In this document: piece after piece, positions 45,451 through 59,350 of the stretch
Numbering within the stretch: position 1 is the first letter of the stretch
How the letters are laid out: each line of letters begins with the position of its first letter
Assembly: GCF_023091745.1 (NCBI RefSeq)
Contig: NC_068910.1
Span: 93,934,170 to 93,998,169 of the forward strand
Length of the DNA stretch: 64,000 bases
Reading direction: 5' to 3'
From: Budorcas taxicolor
Taxonomy: Eukaryota > Chordata > Mammalia > Artiodactyla > Bovidae
Made by a program: the position numbers and the translations under genes
The notes under the pieces: generated by a model
The model's database searches: none
What the model saw: only the letters and a program-made list of their open reading frames with translations
What the model was told of the DNA's origin: nothing

Positions 45451-46859
45451 AAATCTTACATATATGTTAAAAATCTAAATATAAAGGACCTCCAATGTGA
45501 GGTACTCCTGTTTTGCACCCTACCTTCCAACAGTTACATGAATGATGAACTTATTAAGCTTATACATGAATGAAATAGTTCACTGAATCTAAGATCTGTC
45601 TTTTAAATAGAACACCAGAACAAGTATAAGGAATATATACTAGTGAAAATATAAATTTCTGAAAGATGTCTATTACTATTTCTACTATCATAAATTTCAA
45701 ACTCAGCACCCATAAATTGCATTTCCCTTCTTTGAGGGAGCTGAGAAGAAGAGCCCATGATGTATTTCAAATTATGACTGAATTACAAATATTACTCAAT
45801 GAGCTCTGCAGTAATAAATGAACTGAATCATCTCAATTGAATGGTTTGCCTTGAGTCAAAGTAGGAAAATGTCTGGCAAAGGGTACAATAAAAAAGGCAA
45901 TTTACTTTTTCTATTTCAAAATGTCATCAGACAGCCTGTAACACAGTTGATATATCCAGTTGATTAGAGTCCCATAAAAATTTAAAGCAGAATTTAAGAG
46001 CACTGTTTTACTTGGTATGTTATAGCAGACAAGGTAGGACTTTGATTTTAAGATTATTCCACTGACACAAAGCCTTTAAAGTCTATTCATAGAAACCACA
46101 AAATAGCCTAGTTGCCAAACAATTGGAGGAGTTAGATGTTAACATTTAGAAGGGGATGCTAACAAGTACATATTGAGAAGCCAGCTTGAATGTATTTGAG
46201 AAGTAACCTATTTTAGTTATTAGCTTTCTATCTTAAATCAATTAGCATATAAATTAGAAACAAACACTATGTCATCTATACTACCTAAGATCAATTGATC
46301 GGCTTACTCATGTATTTTATGAAGCAAAAAAAAATTTTTTCAAAAACTGAATGCAGCTGACTTTCCTATAAATCATAACTACTAAAACTGTTTAAATCAC
46401 AGGTGTCTGATATAGAAACTGAATATACCAATGAATAATATATATATTTACAGATTTCTGGCAATCAAAATAATCAGGATTCTAATTGGTGTGGATGTCT
46501 GAAATATCAACCTGTAATCAAGTAATGGGAATTTATTAAGAAAATTTTGTCACACACAGATAATTCTAATATTAAGATTTTTAGGAAATATCCCTAAAAT
46601 CAAAACTGTTGATTGTCTCACATCTTACAAATGAACTTTACAACGAAATAAAATATAGTCAAATTTTCTTGGCAAGCAAGTATAATCAGATGTAACAATA
46701 TTTATTAGATGTAGTTACATTTTCTAATTCAAAACTATTTGTGGACTGTTGTATTTATTTCTGGTCCTGAGTAACTTCTAGGATTTTCAAAATCAGAAAC
46801 TTATTCCACTAGATGTTACTAATTGTACTAATATTGTATAGTAACAAGTAGGAGACATT

Positions 46860-47401
46860 CAGTTCAGTTCAGTTCAGTTCATTTCAGTCGCTCAGTTGTG
46901 TCTGACTCTTTGTGACCCCATGAATTGCAGCACGCCAGGTCTCCCTGTCCATCACCAACTCCCGGAGTTCACTCAGACTCACGTCCATCAAGTTGGTGAT
47001 GCCATCCAGCCATCTCATCCTCTTGTCGTCCCCTTCTCCTCCTGCCCCCAATCCCTCCCAGCATCAGAGTCTTTTCCAATGAGTCAACTCTTTGCAAGAG
47101 GTGGCCAAAGTACTGGAGTTTCAGCTTCAGCATCATTCCTTCCAAAGAATACTCAGGGCTGATCTCCTTCAGAATGGACTGGTTGGATCTCCTTGCAGTC
47201 CAAGGGACTCTCAAGAGTCTTCTCCAACATCACAGTTCAAAAGCATCAATTATTCGGTGCTCAGCTTTCTTCACAGTCCAACTCTCACATCCACACATGA
47301 CCACTGGAAAAACCATAGCCTTGACTAGACGGACCTTAGTCGGCAAAGTAATGTCTCTGCTTTTCAATACGCTATCTAGGTTGGTCATAACTTTCCTTCC
47401 A
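46860..47401 (-). mobile_element. BovB LINE 3' fragment
   Basis: Reverse 542-bp copy with four CAGTT tail units. A possible short duplication ACATT lies at 46855-46859 and 47402-47406. Confidence 0.92.
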
Positions 47402-50159
47402 ACATTACTAAGTAGTATATTCCTCTTAGCTATTACACAGTCTTTGAAGCTGAATTGCTATTTAAAAAGTACATCATAAAACCATGAAGCAAAAGTTACA
47501 TGTTTTGATCTGGGTATTTCAACTGAGGCAGCAGATTGACCTTGAACAAAGAAAGCACTTTCAGGTTGTTGTTGTGGTTGTTTTTTAATTTTTTTATAGA
47601 AAAAGTATGGCATGTCAAATAGAACGACAGAGTTTTAAATCATAATGAAAATAACACTTTCTTAAAGGAAGATATTCTAAAATGTCACCACTGAAAAGCA
47701 GGTAATATCTTACTATTTACACTATTAAAAAATTTTTTTAAAACTTCATCTGTCACTATAGTTTAAATTAAATTAGACAATAAAGGAAAAATGCTTTTTA
47801 CTTTATCAACAAATTATACTGTCAGTCAACTAGAATTTATTGAGAAATTTTTTTAAAGATGAAAAAGTACAAAAAGTGATTATTCATATCTAATACAGTA
47901 TAATAGTATCATCTATTCAATATAGTAAAATGTATCTGGGTCTTTAGAAACAGAATTATATTATAGCTACTGTATATATTAATTTTAAATAACATTAGGT
48001 AGCAAAAAGCACATGACTATAGTGAGACAAAAATATTAATTCAACTACTAAAAGTCTGTAATAATATAAATTTCAAAACATTGGTTTTTATTATGAAATA
48101 TGGTTTTCAAGTTTTCTTTCCAATATCACATTTTTTATTTCAACTTATATAACTTTATTTTATTTTAATTAATATACAGTTTAATCATATTATATCCACT
48201 GAGCCCTGGTTATCTAAATTCATTATTACAATAAAACAGTTTCTTTCCCTTAAAGCCTAAATTGTACTTAGCTTATTAAATACTGAATTAAAATTAACTC
48301 CATTTATATTATCTATAAGTCTAATCAGGTATTCTCTAGGAAATAAGTAGGAATGGATAGCAATTTTACTTTTATATGCTAAATGATTCCAATTATACTT
48401 TTAATAAAATAAGAATTCACGTTGAGAAATTTTCAAGTCTCCTTTTTCTCTAAATTTATATTCTTAACAAGCTTGGTTGCCTGCTCAAGTAAGATGAGAA
48501 AAAGGTACACTTTACGGGAAGTATGTATGTACGTGCATGGGGCTGGGAAGCGGAATGGTAAGGGACCTTCAGTGAAAGCAAAAGTTTTTCAGTCTGACAC
48601 AGGAAAACAAATAAATCTAAAGTAACTAACAATCCTCTATGATAATGATTACAATGTGATTAAGAAATTAATAAATTTTCATATTACTTATTTTTAAATT
48701 GATTTATATTTCTCTGCCTTCTCACAAAAATTTCAAAGCATTAGAGCAGATAAAATATCCTATTAACATTTGGAGAAAATTTAGAAACATCTTTTTCAAA
48801 GTGGAGGGCCCCCCAAAGCTGAGCAATTCAAGGTCCAGAAGGCAGAAAGCCAAGTTAAATTATCTCCTATAATGAAACATAAGGGAGATCTTACATGAAA
48901 TTTTCACATATTTCATCTGAACAGTCACTGCTTTTTTACACAACAAATCACTATAGGTTAGCTAATGACATATACAGATAGGTATATGTCATTATAGGTA
49001 TACAAATATGCATCCATCTTTTTCAAACAAGATTAAAAATTCCACCTTATATATAAAATGAAGATAATTACTGCTTCAGATCAAAACTGACAGTAACTTA
49101 AAAATATATAGATATACATTACTGACAAATATTAAACTACAATTGGTAATTAGCTTTTAAAAACTTATTTTAATGGTAAAAGTTTGGAAATACTATTCAC
49201 CTATCAGTATTTCTCCTTTTTTAGTTTTTCTCTTCTGATTGATTTATTTCTCACAGATTAAGTGTAATTATAATAGTTCTATTGTAGAAAAAAAAATTCA
49301 TGATTTGATAATTTTCCATCATCTTATTAAAATTTGTAATTAGATACGTAATGTTGATTTACTTATATTTAGCCAGCTTCATTTCAAAAGACTGACTTGA
49401 GGCAAATTAAAGATATGTACATATAAACAGCATCAGAAGTAAAGGAGAAGAATATAAGCTACGGAGAACAAAGGTCTGTAGATAAATATAAAGCATCTGG
49501 GAATTAATTTTCTTTCCTAAATAATTTCCAAAATAATTATGATTTTATAGACTCTACTGACTGTAAGAGGATTTTCCTTGACTATTCCTCTTAAATAACA
49601 AATATTTTAAGATCATATTCAGGAGAAATATTCTTTTAGTCTATATAAAGTTATAGATATTTACAATACTAAAAAAGGTGCAGTGCAGCAGTGCATTAAG
49701 TAGACAAGCACTCCGGGCAGATGAAGAGCTGGGAAATACCAGTTGCACGGGGACAGATAAAGCAGAAGGAAAAGAACAGCACCTATTAATAGTTCTTCAG
49801 GAAACTGTGTGTACATGCCTCTGTGTGTGTGTTCTGAAGGTGGGAAATTGAAGCAAACTTTATGGGAAGCTGCTATTTAATCATATTTAAATTTCAACTA
49901 CAACTCCTTCAGCAGTTTTCAAATTTGTACTAATCTTGTGAATTAATATATAGTTCTCTAATGTCTATTTGTACACATTCCTACAAACAAAGGGAGTTAG
50001 CATTTAGTGCTTTGGCTAGAATAAAACAGAAAATATGGGTATTACATAGAAAAGAGAAAGAAATTCAAATTCACAGACTGTCCACTGATTTCTAGTCCTC
50101 ACATATTACGTAGTCTCACTTACCAAGGCTGTAATATCAACTGTGTGTTTCATGGTTGG

Positions 50160-50275
50160 AGAATCTGAGATTTTCAAAAGTTAAATAAAATGCTCAAGGT
50201 CACTCAGCTAATAAACACAGGTGGAACTCAACGTTCTGAGTCCAAAATCTCAACTCTCAAGTATACTATGATAGC
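50160..50275 (+). mobile_element. MIR SINE
   Basis: TGCTCAAGGTCACTCAGCTAATAAACACAGG matches the conserved MIR core (CAAGGTCACACAGCTAGTAAG). Confidence 0.75.
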
Positions 50276-50374
50276 ATGACTATGTGTGAATAACTTTTTA
50301 TTTTTGGCAATTTCCTTGGGTCAACAATTTTTTAAAACCACATACTCATAGCACCAACATGTGGTCATGTCAGT

Positions 50375-50520
50375 TGTATAAGTTTAGGCAAGGCACATAA
50401 CTTCTCCAGGCCTCAGTTTTCTCAACTGCAAGATTGAAGATAATTTTAGCACACTCCTGAAAGGGGATTAAATAAGATAATGTGTCTAATGTGATTAGCA
50501 GTGTCTAAGATACAGCAGGA
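50375..50520 (+). mobile_element. MIR SINE
   Basis: GGCAAGGCACATAACTTCTCC, AGGCCTCAGTTTTCTCAACTGCAAGATTG and GGGGATTAAATAAGATAATG follow the MIR core order. Confidence 0.75.
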
Positions 50521-50764
50521 TAGATTAAGGAGAGCACCTACTAGATGATAAGAGATTTTAAATGTATTCTAATACTTATAATATCTTTCCATACTGAAAA
50601 TAAATTTTCAAAAGATGAGCATGTGTCAGCTAATATAATAAAATAAGCCTTTTTTCCAGTGGACTCAGCAAGTGAGTTGTTACACACTCTAGCAGATTCA
50701 GACTTCCACGGCCATCACTCTAAGCCTTATTTTTTAATTCTGCATTTACTTTTTTCTGGAATAG

Positions 50765-50995
50765 TGTGGTGCATTCAACAAATATTTCTTGTGTATCTGC
50801 TTTGTGTCAGGCTCAGTGCTAAGTGCTGGTGATACAGTCATGAATGGGAAGCATACAATACTCATTGCATGGAGTTTTGTGTCTAATGGGAGAGACAGAC
50901 ATTTTTCAAATAACACAATGCATTTAATTACAACAGTGACTGATAACACAGAAAAAAGTATGGTAGTATTACACTGCAATGAGAAAGGATCTGTT
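50765..50995 (+). mobile_element. Ancient mammalian repeat, family not assigned
   Basis: GCATTCAACAAATATTTCTTGTGTATCTGC ... AGTGCTGGTGATACAGTCATGAA ... GGAGAGACAGAC is a widely dispersed mammalian repeat pattern. I cannot name its family with certainty; its small open frames are not genes. Confidence 0.55.
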
Positions 50996-51404
50996 AACAC
51001 AGTATGGAAAAGGAAGTGAAGCTCCTCAAAAAAAATTACATTGAAGGTGGAGGTCTACAGGATAAACTGGACAAGGTATCACCCAAACTTATTGGAGATC
51101 AGCTTAAACTTAGTTCAGAAGAACTGTCGATCACTTCTGACAGGCACAGCAGGAATATATTTGTATGATATACTATCAGTTCTGAAGTGTAACTTTTAAT
51201 ATGGGCCTCCTTTCAAAATCAATTCTAATACAGTCCATACAATCACATTTTATGGAATGCTATCTAAAATATTAGTCATCAAATGAACAGGCGAGAGCCA
51301 AGGAAAAATAAGAAAGAAACAGTTTTATGTGGGAATTTTGTGAATGAACTCTTAATATTATTTATTTGTTTGAGTCCTATTTCTCCAGAATTTTCTCTTC
51401 TATT

Positions 51405-52370
51405 TATTTATTTAACTTGGTCAATAAATTTATTATTGTCCTTAACCAAAAAAATCTTCATAGAAAATTATGCTTTGGTTTATCAGCTCCAGTGGCCTGT
51501 TCCTGAGCTCTGTGTAGGCTTACCTTCTTCTAAGCTACTCCATCTTTCTTCTGGACATTTGACACTCTGAGATGGTTCTACATCTTCTTTTAACCTTATT
51601 TCTTGGGCTTCTTCTTATGAGGAGATGTTTCTTTGCTACAGCATCATGAGCTTTCTTAGGTATCTCCTCAGTCATATCTAGAGTCACATTGTTCTTTATG
51701 TACTGAGAGAATTATTTCTTGTAAGCATCTTCATCTTCTTCAATCAGGTAACATGTATAATCTTCAACTTCCCGAGCCTTGATATGCTTCCAGTGTCCTT
51801 CTACAAAGGATTCCTTGCTTTCTGAATCATAATCAGAGGGATAGACAAGTCTTCATCCACAACTCCCTTCAGGACCCCAATCCTTTACTTCAAGTAGTAG
51901 TTCTGGCAGCCCTGCATCCAAATAGCAGGTGAAGGCACCAGGTTGACTATCAATGGTCTCCATGTCGTATCCATCTTCAGTCACCCCCACTTGTCCTTCA
52001 CAGATCTTGTCCACACCAAACCTAGTGAGAAGTCTGAGGGTCAGCAGGCGGCTAGTCGAACAGGTCACAGGATAATTTTTCAGGGCAGCCTTCATACCAT
52101 ATTTTGGAAGCTCACGAGCATAAGCCACACAAACTATCATACCTCCTTCTATATTGAAGAAGCAGTCTGACAAATGGTATCTCTGTTGGTTATGTGAACT
52201 ATCACCCTGTATCTGGGTGTGTTGTACTTGTTTATATCCTGGATTACCAAGCATTTCTGAGCATAGTAATCAGCTTTACCCTCTCATCTTTCTCTAAATT
52301 TCACTTGGTGTCTCTTGAAATAGGCCTTATTCTTGATACCTTTAACAAACCCCATCCTGAACTGAAACTG
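51405..52370 (-). pseudogene. RPL5: RPL5 processed pseudogene
   Basis: Intronless retrocopy of ribosomal protein L5 mRNA, oriented like GBE1, inside GBE1 intron 7. The ancestral start ATG is at 52353-52355 (MGFVK...), and the ancestral stop TAA is at about 51480-51482. Recognisable stretches include GGMIVCVAYARELPKYG, a GQPGAFTCYLDAGL-like segment (here SQPGAFTCYLDAGL) and a Lys-rich tail. It is broken: a TGA replaces an Arg codon near codon 24, a frameshift precedes the MIVC motif, and about ten codons around the PHSTKRFPG region are missing with another shift. Further stops follow. After the stop, the 3' UTR keeps AATAAA (minus strand, 51429-51434) followed by a decayed A-rich tail near 51405-51425. 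The longest surviving frame is 51853-52254. No function is expected. Confidence 0.9.
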
Positions 52371-53910
52371 AACATAGACCAGACCAAAAGGTTTACTACA
52401 TTAAATAATGTGTTTTAGGGAATAACAGAATTGTAGATGATAGGAGAAAATAAACACACATACTAAGAAATGCAACCATTCAGCACCTCCCAAAAACAAA
52501 TATAAGAATTGTCCGTTCCTCTTCTATCCCCAAACTCTACATATTACTCAAGTCTTACCATAAGCTTCACGAAATCTCCCTGACAATTCTTTAGTTAGCA
52601 TGAAATACACCAGGAGACAAACCAGTTCTTGTAACCAGTCTTCCTAACACAACCATAAATGTCTGTGATAGAAATCATGTCCTATACCTTTAAAAAAAAA
52701 AAAAATAATTTTAAATAAATTGACCTGAACTAATAATGTACAAAGAAAGCTAAGAAACTCAAATAAAACTCAACATCAACTCTAAAACAGTAAAAAAAAA
52801 AAAGAAAAGAAACCAATACACATCACTTAAGAAATTGTTTTCAGAGTAACTGAAACAGGAAATGGAAATTAAGGGAAAAAACTCTTAACTACATTGGAAT
52901 AAATGCAACTTAAAGTTTATAGAATCAATACTTTAGATACCCACAAATGTGGCTATATAATTAGTATGGTGTAGGCTTCTAGAAAGATATTTTCATAAAG
53001 AAAACTAAACAAGAAATTATTTGGAACGCTCAAATAAGATTATCCTCTTCTTTTTATCAGCCATAGTTTACAATCCCTGTTTAGGGGCCTTTTACAACAT
53101 GTTTATCACTATGAAAAGTCAAATCATTAAACTCTTCACTAATCATATTTCCTTATTAATGCATAAATTTGTGTAAGTTTTAACACACGTGGGCATTCAT
53201 CCAAACATACCCCAATTAAAAAAATAATAATATATTCCGCCTCTAGTGAGAACAAATTCAGATTGGTCTGCATGTATAGCCTACATTGAAATAAGAATGC
53301 TTATGATTAAATATTGAAAATTTCCCCAAACGTTATATAAATCTCTGGTGACGACAGCAAAAGAAAGAAACTGCAAAAATATCAGTATCCTTAAGGAAAC
53401 ATCAGCTTCTTTTTGTTTGCTCCAGTTATAAATTTTGCATCTGTGCATTGCTGCCTAGATTTTCAAAGGGTTCTGCAATAATTAATTTAACAGTATACCC
53501 ATGTTGCTGTAATATAGCCAAGAACTTTTACATATATATAATTTATAATATCCATATGAAGGACAGATTGAGATCCAGGTTGAGATGGGACTTATTTAAA
53601 AATAAGGGCTGGGTCACTCTGACTGGGCAGGATTTTGACCTGAATGGGGGATAAAAATCCAGTCTACGGCCCTGGTTACAAGTTCTGATATGATCAAGCA
53701 CCAGTCTAATACTGTGATTAGCTGCCTTCCACTGAGTACCAGCTACAGTGGCCTTCTTTCTGTTCCTTAAGCACAACCAAGCTCAACTTAGCCCTAAGAT
53801 CTCCACATCTCTGCTTGGAATTCTCTGCCCGAGTTGGACCCAAGCTCAAATATCAAGCAGATTTTAATCAAATATGACCTCTGAGAGAATTTTTCTATCC
53901 ACCCAGGGAT

Positions 53911-53936
53911 CATATATATATATTTATATATATATA
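53911..53936. repeat. (TA)n microsatellite
   Basis: Two TA runs separated by TTT. Confidence 0.85.
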
Positions 53937-54739
53937 AACTATGTCTTAAGCAAGGAATGTTATAATCGTGTTCATCTATGACTAGTTTTATATTAGCTCC
54001 TAAAGTCCTTTGGATCTAAGTCTGCTACTTTTACTAAAATTAGTTTTTGATGATGAAAATCACCGATTTGGATACTTGAATATCAGCAGGTTACGGCACA
54101 TAAGATCACCAATGGTTTTTTGGGTTGCTGGTTAACTCACCCTTGCCAAACTACTCTCTCCACTAAGAGGGAATCTGCAACCTAAACACTATGGTCTGCT
54201 TGTCTGTTATACACAGATTAGGGGCTATGCCACATTGAAAACAAACAAACAAAAAAAGCAGAAAAAACAAACCTTTGCACAATGTGAAAGTAAGGAGAGG
54301 CACTATCGAGTTCAATCCACTGTGCTTCTTCTCTAGAAAACTATTCTTGAGAGAGATTTTATTTAAAAATGTGAATTCTACATGTTATTCTTTGATTAAA
54401 TTAGGCATTTGAGGAAAAGCTACTTATTTGGGCATCTTCTCCCTTTCAGAAAATCACTCTCAAACTACACTTTCAATACATTTTTCAACCTGCACGAAAG
54501 GCCAGGGAGTAGGTTTGTGACATCTGCTTTTTTGCCGGCATGTATACTGCCATTGTGAACAGGTCCAACTACAAGACTCAACAACCCTGCAAACAACAAA
54601 CAACATGAGATAACCGTCAGAGTCATGATAAATCTGCTAACTCCTGAAGATGATATGTCTCCTTTGGCTGCTGCCAGTCTGCCTTCTGGGGAGACAGGGG
54701 AAGAACAGAATACTACCCTTCAATGGGAATCTATAATGA

Positions 54740-54920
54740 GTCACATGCTTTATCCATATAATCCTGTTTAACCTTTTCTTTCCACTCATATTAAGGGTTA
54801 TATCCTCTAACTACAGATTAGGAAACGAAACAAGAGACTTTATGTGATTTACCAAAATCACCTGGACAGATAAGTGAAGGACTGGAACACTTGTACAGAT
54901 CTGCCTGACTGTCCTCCATC
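54740..54920 (+). mobile_element. MIR-like fragment
   Basis: ATCCATATAATCCTGTTTAACC, CTACAGATTAGGAAACGAAAC and GATAAGTGAAGGACTGGAACAC follow MIR order; diverged. Confidence 0.55.
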
Positions 54921-55349
54921 TAAAATGGCCAAAATCTTTAAAGTCAGGCAAACTTTATCCACAGACACAGCAACTATACTAATGATTATAGCTCATATAT
55001 TTCCTTGCCTCCCAGATTATCTTCTAATTTTTGTTGACTACATTTTTTGTTTTATGTTTTTTGCTTTCTCTTATTATCATCTATATTATTAGCATATCAG
55101 TGTAGCTCATGAAATTTTGGCTGTATCACAGGAAGTTCACAGAGGAGCAATGTGCCACTCCGCTTGTCATTTTACGTTGCCATTTTCAGAGTCCATTTGC
55201 TCATGGATGTTTCCTTTAATAATTACCATGACAATGTATTTCATTGTTGATATTATTGACTGCTAATGGCCAAACCTACTTTGAAAATCATCATAATATA
55301 GGAATTTTAATGCAGATGTTAGATACTATAAATATATAAATTGCTCACA

Positions 55350-55849
55350 GTTCAGTTCAGTTCAGTTCAGTCGCTCAGTCGTGTCCGACTTTTTGCGACC
55401 CCATGAATCACAGCACGCCAGGCCTCCCTGTCCATCACCAACTCCCAGAGTTCACTCAGACTCACGTCCACCGAGTCAGTGATGCCATCCAGCCATCTCA
55501 TCCTCTGTCGACCCCTTCTCCTGCCCCAATCCCTCCCAGCATCAGAGTCTTTTCCAATGAGTCAACTCTTCACATGAGGTGGCCAAAGTACTGGAGTTTC
55601 AGCTTTAGCATCATTCCTTCCAAAGAAATCCCAGGGCTGATCTCCTTCAGAATGGACTGGTTGGGTCTCCTTGCAGTCCAAGGGACTCTCAAGAGTCTTC
55701 TCCAGCACCACAGTTCAAAAGCATCAATTCTTTGGCGCTCAGCCTTCTTCACAGTCCAACTCTCACATCCATACATGACTACTGGAAAAACCATAGCCTT
55801 GACTAGACGGACCTTAGTCAGCAAAGTAATGTCTCTGCTTTTGAATACA
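55350..55849 (-). mobile_element. BovB LINE 3' fragment
   Basis: Reverse 500-bp copy with a perfect four-unit CAGTT tail; little diverged. Its frame 55570-55875 keeps the MYGCESWTVKKAE and LELWCWRRLLR-type (here FELWCWRRLLR) segments. Confidence 0.93.
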
Positions 55850-57569
55850 GACCACAAATAGCATAAATTAGGCACTTTGACTTGTCACTAACATAAAAAT
55901 GCTATTCAAATTCATTCACAGCCAGTTACATGAAGGATAAAGGGGGGAAAAAAGGAGAGAGAAAGGATATAAAGTTTAATAAAGGTGAAAATGTGAGCAG
56001 AGAATGAAACAGGCACATAAACAAGCAGAAACGTCAAGAAAAACAAAGCTATACACAAAACTGAGTATTACTCTGAAGTATAAATTTGTATCCTAATTTG
56101 CTGATTTTTTCCAACTGTTATGACATCCCATGTTATATGTCTGGCCCATTGTTTCAAACTGACCTTTGTTTCACTACAGCCATAGCAGTACCAAGCGAGC
56201 AAGCATGTCTGTACCCAGTGCTTCCACATCTGTCCATCACCATCCAAGAATATAATTCCTTGACCTTTGACAGAGCAAGCTAATCAAAGTTCAGAGATCC
56301 TTTGTTTCATAGATACTTGTTAGTCTTTGCCAACAGCTGACTTTATGAAAAGTGTGTCTCTTCTAAAGATGAAAGAGAGGAATACCCAGTTGAAGACAAT
56401 TGCATTTTGTGAATATTTGTCATGTTTACAGATAAAAGGCCTACATTTGTTTCTCATAATTCATAAATACTTCATAAGGAAAGGCCTCTTTGAAGGCTTA
56501 TGATCATATTACAAGGCAGATATGATTCTGATTAATCGAGATTGCCTGTATATTTCCACTGTAGCCTTTAAGAGACAAAAGTTTGAAAGTGGCCCAACGA
56601 CCTCTAAAGTGCTGTGATCACAATGTCTGGCTGAGGGAAAATGCAATAGCTCTTCAATGCTCCAGTGTTTGTTGCTACACCTGTGATGGCAGGTGGCTCT
56701 TCATGAAAAGCAAAGCACCACTTTCCTCCTCAGTGGTGACCACTATGTTCCACAGCAGGTCAGCGGACCAGGGTGCTTCAAGTTCAGGTTTATACTTCTG
56801 AAGAACTGGATTGTGAGCACTAACAAGTTCCCAATTTAGCCAGTTAAAAACATTAAAAACATGGTCTGCTTTCCCTCCCGTAACATACATTTTCCTTTAC
56901 TAAGTATAGCAGGAGATTTAATCTAGTGACCTTTGAGAATTCAATTTAAATTTAAATGACAGATTTTAAGATTTTTCAACTAGACATGTATTGAGGTTTG
57001 AAAAAATAGTAATCTTCCCAGTATACTCCAGGGAGAATAAACGAGGTAAAACAAACCAAAGAAATGAAAAAGAAATATCACTGAAAGAGTGATTTTTTTT
57101 TCCCCCCCATTACCTGGTACACACATTATTTACAAGGTGAGAGATAGAACTGAACCAAATCTTAATATGCTCAAGGTATTTTACAACAATTGCACTTTTC
57201 AGGTATAAAATAAATAGAAAACAGTATGGATACATTGCAGGCCTGCAATAGCTAGGAAATTTATGACTAAAATATAATATGATATAGTCAGAACTCATCT
57301 GGTATATTAAATTTAGAACTCCAAATCTAAGAGGGATATAGACAAATTCAAGTTTGCTAATAAATAAGAATTCAAAACCACGTAATGCAATAGGAAAAAC
57401 AATTGGGGAGAAAATGGAAATACACATTCTGCAAATAGAAAGAGCCCCAGGGTATTATACTCAAAGGCACACCATGTAGAAAAGTGATTGTATCTGTTTT
57501 GTGAGTGTCCATGGGTTATAAATTGATAGACAGATTTTTAACCCAATATAACAACAAATTTCCTAATGG

Positions 57570-57740
57570 AGAAACCTATTCAAATATGGAATGGGCTACC
57601 TCATGAGACGGGTTTCACAGTACTGAAGACATCTAAGAGCAAGCAGAAACAGAGATGCTGAAGAAAAGATTGAAGATAAACTATGTTACTGAGGTCTCTT
57701 GAAAGACTTGAGTCTACGAATTTTCCAGTGAAGAATTGTC
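57570..57740 (+). mobile_element. Ancient LINE-like fragment (CR1/L3-like, tentative)
   Basis: TATGGAATGGGCTACCTCATGAGACGGG and TGAGGTCTCTTGAAAGACTTGAG resemble old mammalian CR1/L3-type 3' sequence. Weak call. Confidence 0.3.
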
Positions 57741-57828
57741 TACAATGGGAGAGATTGATAAAGAGAGCATCTCAGAGTCAAATAAATACCAACATACAAT
57801 AAATAACATCATCTAGTAGCAGAAGTAC

Positions 57829-58070
57829 TTTTGCCACCTCATGCGAAGAGTTGACTCATTGGAAAAGACTCTGATGCTGGGAGGGATTGGGGGCAGGAGG
57901 AAAAGGAGACGACAGAGGATGAGATGGCTGGATGGCTGGATGGCATCACGGACTCGATGGACGTGAGTCTGAGTGAACTCCGGGAGTTGGTGATGGACAG
58001 GGAGGCCTGGCGTGCTGCGATTCATGGGGTTGCAAAGAGTCGGACACGACTGAGCGACTGAACTGAACTG
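57829..58070 (+). mobile_element. Very short BovB insertion with 13-bp target-site duplication
   Basis: Only the last 242 bp of BovB. Exact duplication AGTAGCAGAAGTA at 57816-57828 and 58071-58083. Contains a tandem GATGGCTG duplication near 57926. Confidence 0.96.
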
Positions 58071-58917
58071 AGTAGCAGAAGTAACTAAAACATAGTTTAT
58101 AAATGCTTGTTTGATGATGAGTTAGGCAATACTCAAGTATAAACAAGGTGACAAGTTTAAATTGTGAAAACTAGGATGTTACTGATGAAATTTTTAGAAA
58201 ATGTACTGAGAAAAGAACAATGATCTGCCTTAGGTTTGGTGAAAAACAAACATTATCACAAATCTTAATAAAATATATTCACCAGTACTAATCCAGCACT
58301 GATGGGAAGAAAGAAATACTAGTTGGTAAATCCAAATTCTCCACTTATTACAGGTTGTAGTAGCACCAATCAGGCAGAAATGGTCCATAAGATGCTCACT
58401 TTACCGAGATTACATATTGTCTAGGACCAAGCAATGTTTATAGTGTTAGTTTCATGCTCACTTTAAAAATCCTTAAAATTACTTACTTGAATTCAAAAAC
58501 ACTTTAGAATAAAACAAAGGTGACTTTCCTACTGAACACAAGGGTCCTGACTAACTTTTAAGGCATATACTCCATCTAATATTATTAGATCATTTTTTAA
58601 ATAAGAGGTTAGTGTGAGTGTGTTCCCTATACTCAGTCTAAACTATGGAGGGGGATAGCAAACTCTAAAGTTGAGGATTAGTTCAAGTCATGGTGATTTT
58701 AGTGGGCACTGATGTTTTAAGACTGCAAAAGCAGCAGATGTCCTGATCTGACTATTTAAACAAAAATTACTTTAAAAAATTGTTTGAAAAATTATTACCT
58801 ATGTCAATCCACTTTTTAAAATGAAGACTACTTTCAAATACCCAGGAGAGGTAATAATAAATAGTTATTAACATTTTCATGTACTTTCCTTGAGCTAATG
58901 TGTTTCTTATGTAAAGA

Positions 58918-59350
58918 GGTTTCTAAAAAGATTTAATTAAACTTTTGATTTTGAGATGATTGGAGATTATCATGCAGCTACATAAAATAACAGGGAGAGA
59001 TCCTGTGTAGACTTCACCAGTTTCCCCAAATGGTAACATCTGAAAAGCTAGGGTACAATATAATAGCCAAGGTGTGGCACTGATACACTCAAGATACAAA
59101 ATTTCATCACAGGTGGCTCTTCTGATAGCCTTTTACATTCACATTGCAAAAGAAACTTATGTTTCTTAACTTAACTAATGTTCTCTTAGAAATCTCTGAA
59201 CTTGTATATGAGATACTTTTAAAAACATGACCCTTCAATTTATATAAAAATAATGAGAATATGTCTATAATGTTTCCATATAAATTTACAAAAAACATGA
59301 TGGTTTTATGGTCTTCTCCTATGTCTGTCCATGTTGAAATCAGCATTAAA
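58918..59350 (-). mobile_element. Old L1 (L1M-like) 3' UTR
   Basis: Antisense old L1 sequence related to 38645-39960; the part 58925-59110 aligns with the pieces there once the inserted Bov-tA and BovB are removed. Confidence 0.7.

Noticed and set aside
51853..52254. 133-codon frame as a functional RPL5-like protein
   Set aside because: It starts out of the RPL5 frame and joins it through a frameshift; flanking stops and deletions mark a pseudogene.
57110..57427. 105-codon hydrophobic minus-strand frame
   Set aside because: AT-rich chance frame rich in Phe, Ile, Leu and Tyr; no splice context or homology recognised.
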